Assembly: GCA_944390715.1 (NCBI GenBank)
Contig: CALXQS010000003.1
Coordinates: forward strand, 114,223-178,222
Reading direction: 5' to 3'
Source of the DNA: an uncultured Duodenibacillus sp.
GTDB lineage: Bacteria; Pseudomonadota; Gammaproteobacteria; Burkholderiales; Burkholderiaceae_F
Length of the DNA stretch: 64,000 nt
Position 1 is the first letter of the stretch. Every line of letters starts with the position of its first letter. Positions 9,219-18,518 of this stretch are shown piece by piece. The notes beneath the pieces were generated by a model. That model was not told where the DNA came from, did no database searches, and was given only the letters and a program-made list of their open reading frames with translations. A program made the translations under genes and the position numbers.

Positions 9219-9839
9219 TTAGGCGGCAGGAGCAGCGGCGGCAGGAGCAGCAGCGTCGGCGGCAGCTGCCGGAGCACCGGCTTCGTCGCCTTCGATCGTG
9301 GTCACCGTGGCAATCGTGGTTTCGGGAGCAACGGCAGTCACGTTTTCGGGCAGCTTGAGGTCGGCCACGCGCAGCGTGGTCTGGCTCGTCATGCCGGAGA
9401 GATCCACGTCGATGAACTCGGGCAGATCCTTGGGCAGGCAGGAGACTTCGATCGTGGCCACCAGACGGCTCACGAAGCCCTTGTCGATCTTGACGGCCGG
9501 GCTGTTTTCGTCGCCGAAGAAGTGCAGCGGCACGCGCATCGTCACGTTGGCGTTCGGATCAATGCGCTGGAAGTCAGCATGCAGAACCTGGTTCTTGTAG
9601 GGGTGCATCTGGAAGGCGCGCAGCACGACGAGTTCTTCCTTGCCGTCGAGTTCCATGGTCAGAATGGAAGAGTGGAACTTTTCCTTCTGCAGATCGTAGT
9701 AGAGCTCGTTGTGATCGATCTCGACCGGGGTGGCGGCGGTGTTGTTGCCGTAAACGATGGCAGGAACCTTGGCCTCGCGGCGCAGGCGGCGGCTCGCACT
9801 CGTACCTTGCGTCTGGCGGGTAGCGGCGACGAATTTCAT
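9219..9839 (-). CDS. rplY: 50S ribosomal protein L25/Ctc
   Basis: Long form of L25 (206 residues) that binds 5S rRNA. The N-terminal domain (TRQTQGTSASRRLRREAKVPAIVYG) is the L25 fold. The C-terminal TL5/Ctc domain follows (VPLHFFGDENSPAVKIDKGFV). The end is an Ala/Pro-rich tail of about 25 residues. It lies directly after prs on the same strand, the standard arrangement in betaproteobacteria. Confidence 0.97.
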   Translation of the reverse strand: MKFVAATRQTQGTSASRRLRREAKVPAIVYGNNTAATPVEIDHNELYYDLQKEKFHSSILTMELDGKEELVVLRAFQMHPYKNQVLHADFQRIDPNANVTMRVPLHFFGDENSPAVKIDKGFVSRLVATIEVSCLPKDLPEFIDVDLSGMTSQTTLRVADLKLPENVTAVAPETTIATVTTIEGDEAGAPAAAADAAAPAAAAPAA

Positions 9840-9922
9840 GGGTTTATCTCCAAAAAAGCAAAAAAGTGCCTGCGGCCGCGACCAGCCGCCAGGCAGTTGG
9901 GTTGAAAATCAACAGCGGTCAG

Positions 9923-10873
9923 TTATTCGTTGAAGAGTTCGCTGACCGAATCTTCGCGCGCGATGCGCGAGATGGTTTCGCCTACCAAAGGCGCGCAGCT
10001 CAGCTGGCGGATCTTCGGGCAGGACTGTGCTTCGGGACGCAGCGGAATGGTGTCGGTCACGACCACTTCGTCCAAAGCGGAATTCTTGATGCGCTCGATG
10101 GCGTTGCCCGAGAAGACCGGGTGCGCGGCGTAGGCGAGAACGCGGGTGGCTCCTCGCTCCTTCAGAGCGCCGGCGGCATTGCACAGGGTGCCTGCCGTAT
10201 CGACGATGTCGTCGGTGATCACGCAGGTGCGGCCCTTGACTTCGCCGATGATGTTCATGATTTCAGCGACGTTGGCGCGCGGACGGCGCTTGTCGATGAT
10301 GGCCAGATCAACGCCGAGTTCCTTGGCCATGGCGCGGGCGCGGACAACGCCGCCCACGTCGGGCGAGACCACCATCAGGTCGGGGTACTGGTGCGAGAGC
10401 AGGTCGTTCAAGAGCACCGGCGTCGAGTAGATGTTGTCGACGGGCACGTCAAAAAAGCCCTGAATCTGATCGGCGTGCAGATCCATCGTCAGCACGCGGT
10501 CAACGCCCACGCTCTGGAGCATGTTGGCCACGACCTTTGCCGAAATGGCCACGCGGGCCGAACGCGGACGGCGGTCCTGACGCGCATAGCCGTAGTAGGG
10601 CATCACAGCCGTGATGCGGCGCGCGGAGGCGCGGCGCAGGGCATCGGCCATGATCATCAGTTCCATCAGGTTGTCATTGGTGGGAGCACAGGTGCTCTGC
10701 AGCACGAAGGCGTCGCAGCCGCGAACGTTTTCGTTGATTTCCACCATCACTTCTCCATCCGAGAAGCGATTGACAGTTGCGCGGCCAAGCGGGATATTGA
10801 GGTACTGCGCCACCGCATGGGCAAGCTTGGGATTGGCGTTGCCTGAGAAAACCTTCAGACTCTCCGAAACCAT
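9923..10873 (-). CDS. prs: Ribose-phosphate pyrophosphokinase (PRPP synthase)
   Basis: Makes PRPP from ribose-5-phosphate and ATP for nucleotide, His and Trp synthesis. The 316-residue protein begins [18 protein letters not shown], as in other class I enzymes. Seen: the flexible catalytic region ([18 protein letters not shown]), the metal site [12 protein letters not shown], and the PRPP loop DDIVDTAGT. The frame is open further upstream to 11077, but homology places the start at the ATG at 10873. It is followed by rplY and preceded by tRNA-Gln. Confidence 0.97.
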   Translation of the reverse strand: MVSESLKVFSGNANPKLAHAVAQYLNIPLGRATVNRFSDGEVMVEINENVRGCDAFVLQSTCAPTNDNLMELMIMADALRRASARRITAVMPYYGYARQDRRPRSARVAISAKVVANMLQSVGVDRVLTMDLHADQIQGFFDVPVDNIYSTPVLLNDLLSHQYPDLMVVSPDVGGVVRARAMAKELGVDLAIIDKRRPRANVAEIMNIIGEVKGRTCVITDDIVDTAGTLCNAAGALKERGATRVLAYAAHPVFSGNAIERIKNSALDEVVVTDTIPLRPEAQSCPKIRQLSCAPLVGETISRIAREDSVSELFNE

Positions 10874-11045
10874 GATGTGTTCTCTAAGTGCGTTTTGCCG
10901 TCGGAGACTTGCGTGCCCTGGCGGCGGTGTCAATGACCTGCAGAAAGCGTCACGGCTCGGCACGCTTTGATGCGCCCGGGGCCGCGCCTGCTGCTCCAAC
11001 ACGAAAGGGGGAGCTTTTTTAGAAAACTCCCCGTCTTTCCAAATT

Positions 11046-11121
11046 TGGCAGGGGTGGAAGGATTCGAACCTTCGCATACCGGAATCAAAATCCGGTGCCT
11101 TAACCGCTTGGCGACACCCCT
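11046..11121 (-). tRNA. glnT: tRNA-Gln (UUG)
   Basis: The 76-base minus-strand sequence has a 7-bp acceptor stem (AGGGGTG/CACCCCT), discriminator G and encoded CCA. The T arm contains GGTTCGAATCC. The anticodon stem CCGGA/TCCGG encloses the loop TTTTGAT, which gives anticodon TTG. The position between ispE and prs is conserved in many beta- and gammaproteobacteria. Confidence 0.96.
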
Positions 11122-11185
11122 GTTTTTAATTCAAGCATCCCATTGTATCCGATTCAGCTGCCGCTCCCGTCTTAAAGCCTTTGAA

Positions 11186-12055
11186 CTAAAGGTCTTTGAG
11201 CGGGTGCTCCGAGAGCGTGCGCACCGCATAGCCCGTCATGCCTGCCGGCGTTTTCGCAAGCATTGCCTGCGCGAGCTCAAAGCTCGGCATGTGGGCAAAG
11301 ACGGCCGATCCGGATCCCGTCATGCGGGCTTCACAGCCCAGCGAACTCAAAAATTCGAGCGCTCGGTCAACATCCGGATTGATTCTGCGTGCAACCGCTT
11401 CCAGATCATTGCGGCCGAAAAAATGCGGCCAGCAGGAAAGCAGTGAATCAGAAAAGAACGCCATTTTCAGGGATTTTGTATCTCTTGTCAAGCATTTGTC
11501 GCTAAAAACAGCCGCAGTCGACGTGGGTGTTGCCGGCATGACGACAAGCCAGCTCGAAGGCGGAACATTCACCTGCGTGAGCTTCTCGCCGATGCCCGAG
11601 GCAAAGGCGTTTTGACCGAAGATGAAAAACGGGACGTCTGCGCCAAGACCTGCGGCAATCTGCATGAGCTCTTGTCTGCTGAGATTGAGTCCCCAGAGGC
11701 GGTTGAGCGCCAGAAGCGTTGCGGCGCAGTCGCTCGATCCCCCGCCCATGCCTGCGCCCGAAGGAATTTTCTTGGCGACGTGAATGGCTGCGCCCAAGTT
11801 CGTTTTGGCGTACTGCTTCAGGGCAGCGGCCGCGCGCACGCAGAGGTCTTTTTCGACGTCGCCCACCACGTCGCCCGTGCGCACGATGGCGCCGTTTTCC
11901 AGGCATTCAATGTCGAGTTCGTCGGCGAGATCGACGAGAATAAAGACCGATTCAAGCAGGTGCATGCCGTCAGGGCGCCGTCCCGTGACGTGCAGAAACA
12001 AGTTGAGCTTGGCCGGCGCCGCAAGCTTTTCCAGACGCTTGACGCTGTGAGGCAT
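11186..12055 (-). CDS. ispE: 4-diphosphocytidyl-2-C-methyl-D-erythritol kinase
   Basis: GHMP kinase of the MEP isoprenoid pathway. It phosphorylates CDP-ME. Near the N terminus it has APAKLNLFLHVTGRRPDGMHLLES, containing the family's PAKLNL lysine region. The GHMP ATP-binding motif is KKIPSGAGMGGGSSDCA, and the C-terminal motif is MTGSGSAVFA. The ATG at 12055 starts at MPHSVKRLEKL and fits the family; an in-frame ATG at 12091 is possible. Neither has a good ribosome-binding site. It is preceded by lolB as in the standard lolB-ispE pair. Confidence 0.95.
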   Translation of the reverse strand: MPHSVKRLEKLAAPAKLNLFLHVTGRRPDGMHLLESVFILVDLADELDIECLENGAIVRTGDVVGDVEKDLCVRAAAALKQYAKTNLGAAIHVAKKIPSGAGMGGGSSDCAATLLALNRLWGLNLSRQELMQIAAGLGADVPFFIFGQNAFASGIGEKLTQVNVPPSSWLVVMPATPTSTAAVFSDKCLTRDTKSLKMAFFSDSLLSCWPHFFGRNDLEAVARRINPDVDRALEFLSSLGCEARMTGSGSAVFAHMPSFELAQAMLAKTPAGMTGYAVRTLSEHPLKDL

Positions 12056-12130
12056 GTTGATGGAATTTATGCTGGCAGCAGAAATCGGCATAAGAAAAAG
12101 AGACTTCGAATGTGAATGAGGAAAAGCGTT

Positions 12131-12697
12131 CTACGATGGGTCGTCCAAAGCGAGCGTCAGATGCATGAGCTCACCCTTTGTGAGCGCCAGCACGGCAGGC
12201 GCGCCGTCAGCGCGGCGCCGTCTGACGGCAACCGTCCAGCCCGCCTGCTCAAAAGTCTCAGCAGAGATCGTGCGGCTTTCACGGGCGGCATCAGGCCGTC
12301 CTTCAAGCCAGCTCTTGAGCATGGCAACGGGCAGAGAAAAGCCCAAAGACTCTTGCATGAGCTCTTCGGCGCTTGAGGCCTTGAGCGGCTCATGAGAGCC
12401 GCGCTCGAGCACTGCCCCGGTCTGCGTGACGATCACGCGCCCCAAGATGCCGTACAGCGGCGTGAGAAGCTCCAATTCGTCGCGCCCCGGACTCATGATC
12501 AGCCGAAAGCGGCCGCTTGCGGCTTTGGCGCCTTGGGCGCTTGCCGCACGAGCTGAAAAGCGGCCCGAGACGATTTTGCTTTGCTGCGGCGCAAGGCTCG
12601 TGCAGCCGGCAAGAAGCGCAAGCGCGAGCGTGCACGCAAGCGTGCGTCTGGAAATAAAGGCGCCTTGCCGAAGGTTGAAGGGAGGCTCTGCGCGCAT
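12131..12697 (-). CDS. lolB: Outer membrane lipoprotein LolB
   Basis: LolB receives lipoproteins from LolA and inserts them in the outer membrane. A signal peptide with lipobox LLAGC precedes the mature protein. The mature part has the LolB pattern (VSGRFSAR..., ...SGRFRLIMSPGRDELELLTPLYGILGRVIVTQTGA). The ATG at 12697 is preferred; a start at 12763 would overlap the upstream TPR gene and lengthen the signal. It forms a unit with the TPR gene upstream and ispE downstream. Confidence 0.9.
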   Translation of the reverse strand: MRAEPPFNLRQGAFISRRTLACTLALALLAGCTSLAPQQSKIVSGRFSARAASAQGAKAASGRFRLIMSPGRDELELLTPLYGILGRVIVTQTGAVLERGSHEPLKASSAEELMQESLGFSLPVAMLKSWLEGRPDAARESRTISAETFEQAGWTVAVRRRRADGAPAVLALTKGELMHLTLALDDPS

Positions 12698-12716
12698 GGT
12701 CGTGACGGGTCCTTCG

Positions 12717-14549
12717 TTAGTGCGCTTTGGCTTTGCTCGGCGCTGCGGGCTTGGTGCCTTCAAACTTTTGCCTTAATTGAAGGGCCTTTGCATTTTTGGG
12801 TTCGCCCTCAAGAATCGAGCTGATGACGGCGCGAGCTTCTTTGTTTTTGCCCCGCACATAGAGCACCTCAGCCAAATGCAGCGCAATTTCGGTGTCGGCA
12901 GGCTCAAGGTTTTGGGCCTTTGCAAGAAGCTTTTCGGCCTCTTCAAGGTTGCCCTGACGATAGCGAAGCCATCCCAAGGAGTCGGTGACGTAGGGATCTT
13001 TGCCGTCGGTGAGCTTCATGGCTTTTTCGATGAGCTCTTCGGCCTGCGGCAGATGCTCGTTGCGCTCAAGCCACATGTAGCCCAGCGAGTTGTAGCCGTT
13101 GGGATTGTCGGGCGCAAGCTTGATGAAGCGCTTTAAAAGCTTTTCCGAATCGGCAAAGCGCTCGGCCTGGTGCGCCGTCATCGCGGTCTGATAGATGAGT
13201 TCGAAGTCGTTGGGCGTGGCTTCAATGGCCTTTAAGAGCACGTCAATTGTTTCGCTTTTTCGGCCGCTGTTTAAAAGAAGCCCCGCGCAGGAGCGCAGAA
13301 AGCTTGATTTTTGCTTGGCGTCGCGCGCGCGGATGTTCGAGAGCACCCGGCAGGCGTCGTCGACGCGGCGCAATTCGGCAAGAATCTCTACTTGCTTGAT
13401 GCGGGCGGCTTGATACTTGTCGCCTTCTTCGACCTTGTCGAGCCACTCCACGGCAAGCTCTCGATGGCCTTGCGCGAGCTTGACCATGCCTAGCCGCACG
13501 TAGGCCGAGTCGGCCAGAAGCTTCGAGCCGGGATTTTTAGCAAGCAGCACCAGATACTTTTTGTAGTAGAGCTCGGCTTTTTCGTACATCTGGGCTTCTT
13601 CGGCAAACATGCCCAGCACGAAGATCGTTCGCGGCTCATCAGGACGCTCGGATTCGATGCGGGAAAGCTCTCGCAGAAGCTTTTTCTTTTCGCCGGTCTT
13701 TAAAAGCGATTTGGCGTAGGAAAGCCGCACCTGCGTGCTGCCCGGATGATCCTGAAGGTATTTTTCGAGCCTCTTGGAGGCGGATTTTGGATCCAGAGCG
13801 TACTCATAGTCAGCCCCCTGAAGCAGGACGTGCGGATTGTCGGGAGCCAGCTCAATGGCTTTGAGCCCGTGCTCTTTGGCCGCCTCGCGCATTTTGGCCG
13901 AAGAGGCAAGCGAGGCGAGAACAAGTTCGACGCGGGCGTCTTCGTTGTCTTTGCTGAAGATCGGCTCAAGCGTTTCATAAAGCCGCGTTCTTTTCTCGGC
14001 GCCGGCCGACAGTTGCACGATGGCCTCAAGCAGCGAGGCTGGATCGTCGGCCTCTTTAAGAAGGCCGGCGGCTAAGGCTGCCGCCTCAGTGAAGTCGCCC
14101 TTGGTGAAAAGTTCGCCCGTTCGCAAGAGCCGCACGCGGCTGTTGTTGGGATCAAGCTCGGTCCAGAGCTTGAAGGCGGCATTGACGGCCTCTTCATCCT
14201 GCGCCATTTCTGCGGCTTCAAAGGCGCGCTCTGCAATGCCGGCTTGGCGGGATTTTTGAGCCGCGCGCATGAATTCCTTGTAGGCGCGCATCGGATCGTT
14301 TTGCTGCAGCGCGAATTCGCCGATCAGCACGCGCTCAAGAGCATCGCGCGCGTTTAAAACCTCGTGGGCTTGAGGCAGCGAATCTGCCGGCAGGCTCTGT
14401 TGCTGCACGGCAACTGCGGCAGTCTGTTCGGCGCAAGCCGGCAGCGCCGCCGCTGCCAGAGAAAAACAGACGCAGGCCGCAGCAAGCGATGCCGCTTGAA
14501 GTGGGCAGGAAAGAAAACGAGAAGACCGCTTAAGGCTCGGTGAAGTCAT
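12717..14549 (-). CDS. Periplasmic TPR-repeat protein upstream of lolB
   Basis: A 610-residue helical-repeat protein with a signal sequence (LAAACVCFSLAAAALPACAEQ). It has many TPR-like pairs, for example DALERVLIGEFALQQNDPMRAYKEF near the N terminus and NPNGYNSLGYMWLERNEHLPQAEELI then DSLGWLRYRQGNLEEAEKLLAKAQ near the C terminus. TPR proteins of this kind often sit next to lolB in beta- and gammaproteobacteria; no enzyme activity is expected. The signal's C-A-E could be a lipidation site (PAC), but the match to the lipobox is poor. The ATG at 14549 removes an unlikely N-terminal extension. The final residues are Lys/Ala rich. Confidence 0.9.
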   Translation of the reverse strand: MTSPSLKRSSRFLSCPLQAASLAAACVCFSLAAAALPACAEQTAAVAVQQQSLPADSLPQAHEVLNARDALERVLIGEFALQQNDPMRAYKEFMRAAQKSRQAGIAERAFEAAEMAQDEEAVNAAFKLWTELDPNNSRVRLLRTGELFTKGDFTEAAALAAGLLKEADDPASLLEAIVQLSAGAEKRTRLYETLEPIFSKDNEDARVELVLASLASSAKMREAAKEHGLKAIELAPDNPHVLLQGADYEYALDPKSASKRLEKYLQDHPGSTQVRLSYAKSLLKTGEKKKLLRELSRIESERPDEPRTIFVLGMFAEEAQMYEKAELYYKKYLVLLAKNPGSKLLADSAYVRLGMVKLAQGHRELAVEWLDKVEEGDKYQAARIKQVEILAELRRVDDACRVLSNIRARDAKQKSSFLRSCAGLLLNSGRKSETIDVLLKAIEATPNDFELIYQTAMTAHQAERFADSEKLLKRFIKLAPDNPNGYNSLGYMWLERNEHLPQAEELIEKAMKLTDGKDPYVTDSLGWLRYRQGNLEEAEKLLAKAQNLEPADTEIALHLAEVLYVRGKNKEARAVISSILEGEPKNAKALQLRQKFEGTKPAAPSKAKAH

Positions 14550-14714
14550 ACAAAAAACGAAGCAAGCGCCGGCTGTGCGAACACGGGTCTGAGACCGCGC
14601 ACGGAGCGAATTTTTTTTAAAGCACAAAAAACCGGGCAAAAACAAAAAATTGTCTGATCGCAAAGTATAAGCGACGATATTGCCGGCGCGAGAAGGCAGG
14701 CGAGGCTTCGTGCG

Positions 14715-16409
14715 TCAAGGAGTGCACGGCTTTGCGCATGCCCGATAGATGCTCGAGCGCTTGTCTCCCTCGCGAAGCAGACGGCCGGCTTGCGTCAGTT
14801 TTCTAAGAATTCGGTATGCGGACTGCCCGTTGATGCCCAGCAGCTGCATGACGTCGCCGCGCGAAACTGTCCCCCTTTCTTGGATGAGCTTCATTACCAG
14901 TTCTTCATTTTGCATGAGTTCATTTCTGGATAATCGAACGTGCTCAATTTCTCGTCCTTGAACCTTGTAGAACCGGGAGCTCAAGATGAATTCACGGTTT
15001 TCTCCGCTGGAGGTCGTTTCAAGCAGCCCGTCTTCTACGAGCGTTTCGACATGACGCTTGAGCCGGTACGCAGGCAGCTGCGTCGCTTTGACGATGCCCT
15101 CAAAGCTCAAGCGCTTGGAAAAAAGCAAGGACCCCAAGATCATCAGGCTTCGAACGGAAATTCGTTTGTTGATTTGCTTCTGATACTGAAGAATGAGTTT
15201 GAAAAACTCAATATCGGCTTCGCACTTCGGGAAAATGACGCGCACGCTTTCGCTGCTCGATTCGCTGTAGTCCGGACAAGGGCGGCCGTAAATTAAGCTC
15301 CCTTCAAAAATGCGGTCGATGCCGCGTCCCGTGCGCTCGGCCAGACCTAGACGCTTGAAGATGTCTGCGAGCAGGGCGTTTCTCGGGTGCGGCTCAACTG
15401 TCATTAGATTCTCAAGCGTGACGCCCGACACAAAGCCTCCAGGACTGGTGATTTCCAGACCATCGTCCATAAAGCGAACGGAAATGCGGTTCAAAATCGT
15501 GTAGTCCCGGTGGCAGAAGGCGTTGACGAGTGCCTCGCGGAAGGCTTGTTCGGAAAATGTCGGAATGGCAATGCGAACCAAGTCCTGCGTGATCTCGGTT
15601 TGAGCGTTGCGTGCATTGAAGCGATCAAGAAGCGACTCAAAGCTGCTGAGCACCGGCAATTCAATGTCTTCATTGGCTAAAACATCTGTGCCTGAAAGAT
15701 GCTGAAAAACTGCGCCGGCGCCAGGCAGCAGCCGTTTGATGCTGTTTTTTTTGCCGATGACGATGAGTCCCGCAACGGTCGGCACAAGTCCTGAGGCTGT
15801 TTCCCGTACTAAGCCCAATGCCTTGTCTAGATCTTCATCTTCAAGTTCAGAGAGAGCCCTTTCGCCCTGATATTTTTGTATGAATTCCCGCAAGCGCTTG
15901 CGCTCTGAGTCGTCTAAATCTTCATAAGACGAGTTGGGCAGAACCATTGCAGAGTAGTCGCAGCGGCCTATTTCAGAAAGTCTCGAGAGAAATTCCTGCG
16001 GGTATAGAGGAGATGTTTCCGGCGTCTTATCTATCTTTAGGCGCCTTTTGAGCACTTTTCCATCGTGTGTGGCAACAATTCCGATCGATTTCGGCACTTC
16101 AATGACCAAGACGGGCAGATCATTGACTGCTTTTGCAAGGACTGCTGTGACGGCAACAGGAGGAATCGTGTGTGAGGCGATATACGCAGCCGCCAGTACT
16201 GGATCAAGCCAACGTGCAGTACGTACGCCGCAAACCGAGCCGTCATCATTGATGCCGATGTATATCGTTCCGCCCTCGGCATTCGTCATGCCGACCACTG
16301 CCTCAACAACAACGCGATCGGGCAGGCCGCTTTTGGGATCACTTTTAAATTCGATCGTCAATGATTCTTTAGCAGGCAAGTCAGAGATGGAAGAGACGTT
16401 TGGTTTCAT
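14715..16409 (-). CDS. AlbA_2 (Schlafen-like) domain and GHKL-ATPase domain putative transcriptional regulator
   Basis: A 564-residue protein of the family often labelled 'ATP-binding/RecG-like regulator'. The N terminus is an AlbA_2 domain (E-S-LTIEFKSD about residues 15-25, then GGTIYIGINDDGSVCGV). The middle carries a divergent GHKL-type ATPase (REALVNAFCHRDYT, then LGLAERTGRGIDRIFEGS). The C terminus has winged-helix regions (SVRSLMILGS... and GTVSRGDVMQLLGINGQSAYRILRKL). Members are thought to bind DNA or RNA; the precise role is unknown. It sits alone between core genes and reads away from an AT-rich region full of short repeats, which suggests autoregulation and recent acquisition. Confidence 0.88.
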   Translation of the reverse strand: MKPNVSSISDLPAKESLTIEFKSDPKSGLPDRVVVEAVVGMTNAEGGTIYIGINDDGSVCGVRTARWLDPVLAAAYIASHTIPPVAVTAVLAKAVNDLPVLVIEVPKSIGIVATHDGKVLKRRLKIDKTPETSPLYPQEFLSRLSEIGRCDYSAMVLPNSSYEDLDDSERKRLREFIQKYQGERALSELEDEDLDKALGLVRETASGLVPTVAGLIVIGKKNSIKRLLPGAGAVFQHLSGTDVLANEDIELPVLSSFESLLDRFNARNAQTEITQDLVRIAIPTFSEQAFREALVNAFCHRDYTILNRISVRFMDDGLEITSPGGFVSGVTLENLMTVEPHPRNALLADIFKRLGLAERTGRGIDRIFEGSLIYGRPCPDYSESSSESVRVIFPKCEADIEFFKLILQYQKQINKRISVRSLMILGSLLFSKRLSFEGIVKATQLPAYRLKRHVETLVEDGLLETTSSGENREFILSSRFYKVQGREIEHVRLSRNELMQNEELVMKLIQERGTVSRGDVMQLLGINGQSAYRILRKLTQAGRLLREGDKRSSIYRACAKPCTP

Positions 16410-16429
16410 ACAGAGGGAGAAAAATTTGC

Positions 16430-16560
16430 ATCATATGTATGATTGTGTCCGATAATTATACGGACATTGATGTTATGCATGTATGATAATGATGTATAAA
16501 TGATCGTATATGCAAGCGGTCATACATACATGTCCGTATAGTGAATGTATGGAATGTATG
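16430..16560 (-). promoter_or_regulatory. Repeat-rich upstream region of the AlbA_2 gene (possible operator)
   Basis: This AT-rich stretch is the divergent intergenic region between the AlbA_2 gene and the lauroyl transferase. It contains the inverted repeat TGTCCG-N9-CGGACA at 16446-16466, a second TGTCCGTATA at 16531-16540, and at least six ATGTAT/TGTATGAT motifs between 16435 and 16560. No gene lies from 16410 to 16753. The repeats suggest binding sites for the adjacent regulator (inference). Confidence 0.5.
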
Positions 16561-16753
16561 TTGAGCTCGTGCAAGGGGTCTTGGTTCGTCTTGGACGATT
16601 CAGTCGAAGGCTCGGCCTTCGTTCGTCAGCTTCTTTGGCCTCGGCTCGACTAAAATGCGGCGCAGACATTTTGGTTTTTACATAGAATCAGGCGCTTTTC
16701 TCGTGCGCGGCGGCACAAAAGAGCAAAAAGCGCACAATCACCTTTTTTTTTCC

Positions 16754-17629
16754 ATGAACGAACTGCTTGCTCGATTTTGGATCGGCGTGGTCAAGCTTTT
16801 TCGCTTTGTCCCCATCGCTGCGCGCGGCCGCATTGCGGCGGCCGTGGGCTGGATTTTGTGGCTTGCCATCCCCAAGCGCCGGCACGTGACGCTGACCAAT
16901 CTTCGGTTGTGCTTTCCCGAACTCTCAGACAAAGAAAGGCTTGCGCTGGCGCATTCCTTGTATCGGCGCATGGCGCGCGCCGCGCTCGATCACGGCGTGC
17001 TGTGGGCGGGGTCGGCAGAAGAGATTTCGCGCATGGTGAGCTTTGAGGGGCTTGAAAACATCACGCAGACAAAAGAGCCTCTGATTGTGATTTCCCCGCA
17101 CTTTGTGGGGCTCGATGCCGCTGGCATTGCGCTCAATCTGCACGTGCGCGGCTGCTCTTTATACCAAAAGCAGTCCAATGCCGCCTGGGACGCAGCGGCG
17201 CTGGCAGGCAGAAAGCGCTTTGCCGATCCTGTTCTCATCGCCAAGAGCGGAAAAGGCGACCTGATGGCCGTGATCCGCGCCATGCACCAGGGGCTGCCGT
17301 TTTACTATCTTCCCGATTTGGATCACGGCCGCAAGAATTCCATTTTCGTTCCCTTCTTTGGTACGCCTGCGGCCACGGTGCCGATGGCAAGCCGCTTGGC
17401 CAAGGTCACGCGTGCGCGCGTGTGCTTTTGCGTGACGCAAATGACCCCAGAAGGCTACGTCGTGCACATTTCAAAGCTTTGGGATGGCTTTCCGACGGAA
17501 GACTTTGAAGCCGATACGCGGCGCATCACGGCCGAGCTTGAATCGTGGATCAGAAAGTTCCCCGACCAGTATTTGTGGACGCACCGGCGCTTTAAGACGC
17601 GCCCCGAGGGCGAGCCTTCGGTGTACTAA
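16754..17629 (+). CDS. lpxL: Lysophospholipid/lipid A acyltransferase (LpxL/HtrB family)
   Basis: Inner-membrane acyltransferase of 291 residues that adds a secondary fatty acid to the lipid A precursor. The HX4D catalytic motif is seen in SPHFVGLDAAGI. Other family landmarks are an N-terminal membrane helix, RRHVTLTNLRLCFPE, and the FVPFFGTPAAT region. The frame is open to 16655, but the ATG at 16754 (MNELLARFW) fits family members. It is followed 20 bases later by dapF. LpxL or LpxM-type activity cannot be separated from sequence alone. Confidence 0.9.
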   Translation: MNELLARFWIGVVKLFRFVPIAARGRIAAAVGWILWLAIPKRRHVTLTNLRLCFPELSDKERLALAHSLYRRMARAALDHGVLWAGSAEEISRMVSFEGLENITQTKEPLIVISPHFVGLDAAGIALNLHVRGCSLYQKQSNAAWDAAALAGRKRFADPVLIAKSGKGDLMAVIRAMHQGLPFYYLPDLDHGRKNSIFVPFFGTPAATVPMASRLAKVTRARVCFCVTQMTPEGYVVHISKLWDGFPTEDFEADTRRITAELESWIRKFPDQYLWTHRRFKTRPEGEPSVY

Positions 17630-17649
17630 CCTTTGCAAAAATTCTTTTT

Positions 17650-18501
17650 ATGCTTCTTCGCTTTACGAAAATGCAGGGCGCGGGCAATGACTTCGTCATG
17701 CTCAACGCCTACGACAAGCCCATTGAGCTGACGACCGAACAAATTCGCCGCATCTGCGACCGCCGCTTCGGCGTCGGGTGCGATCAGATGCTGGTGGTGG
17801 AAAAAAGCACGCTCGAAAACGTTGATTTTCGCTACCGCATCTTCAATCAGGACGGCGGCGAAGTGGAGATGTGCGGCAACGGCGCGCGCTGCTTTGCCGT
17901 GTTTGTGCGCGAAGAAGGACTCACGCAAAAGCGCACCATCACTTGCCAAACCATGAAGGGCATCATTGCCCCCACGGTCGAAGACGACGGCCGCGTGACG
18001 GTCGACATGGGGCGGCCTCGTTTTGCTCCGCAGGATCTTTGCTTTGAGGCAGAGGGCGTGAGCAGACTGACGCGAGCGGCCGATACGCTCTATCAGATAC
18101 GCGCCGCGGGCGAAGACAATTGGGTGAGCATCGTGTCCATGGGCAATCCGCACGCCGTGCGGCTCGTGGGCGAGGTGAGCGAGGCGCCCGTCGAAGAGGT
18201 GGGCGCAGCCTTTCAGCAGCTTGCCTGCTTTAAAGAGCGCGTCAACGTCGGCTTTTTGCAGGTTGTTGACCGCACGCACGCAAAGCTGCGCGTCTACGAG
18301 CGCGGCGTGGGCGAGACGCTTGCCTGCGGCACTGGGGCGTGCGCGGCGGTCGTCGCGGGCATCCGGCGCGGGGCGCTTGATCATGCGGTTGAGGTTGAAA
18401 TGCGCGGCGGCCGGCTCAAAATTTCCTGGGCTTCAGAGCATGAGAGCGTTTTTCTCACGGGGCCTGCGCAGGTCGTATTTAAGGGCGAAATAGAAATTTG
18501 A
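17650..18501 (+). CDS. dapF: Diaminopimelate epimerase
   Basis: Interconverts LL- and meso-diaminopimelate for lysine and peptidoglycan synthesis. The two catalytic cysteines are in EMCGNGARC and LACGTGACA. The N terminus (LRFTKMQGAGNDFVMLNAYDKP) is typical. The length, 283 residues, fits. It follows the acyltransferase by 20 bases and is followed by rlmI, whose likely start is 17 bases after the dapF stop. Confidence 0.97.
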   Translation: MLLRFTKMQGAGNDFVMLNAYDKPIELTTEQIRRICDRRFGVGCDQMLVVEKSTLENVDFRYRIFNQDGGEVEMCGNGARCFAVFVREEGLTQKRTITCQTMKGIIAPTVEDDGRVTVDMGRPRFAPQDLCFEAEGVSRLTRAADTLYQIRAAGEDNWVSIVSMGNPHAVRLVGEVSEAPVEEVGAAFQQLACFKERVNVGFLQVVDRTHAKLRVYERGVGETLACGTGACAAVVAGIRRGALDHAVEVEMRGGRLKISWASEHESVFLTGPAQVVFKGEIEI

Positions 18502-18518
18502 AAAAGGAAGGCATTGCG

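Noticed and set aside
9147..9905. A 252-codon open frame opposite rplY
   Set aside because: Antisense to a ribosomal protein gene with conserved synteny; no similarity recognised.
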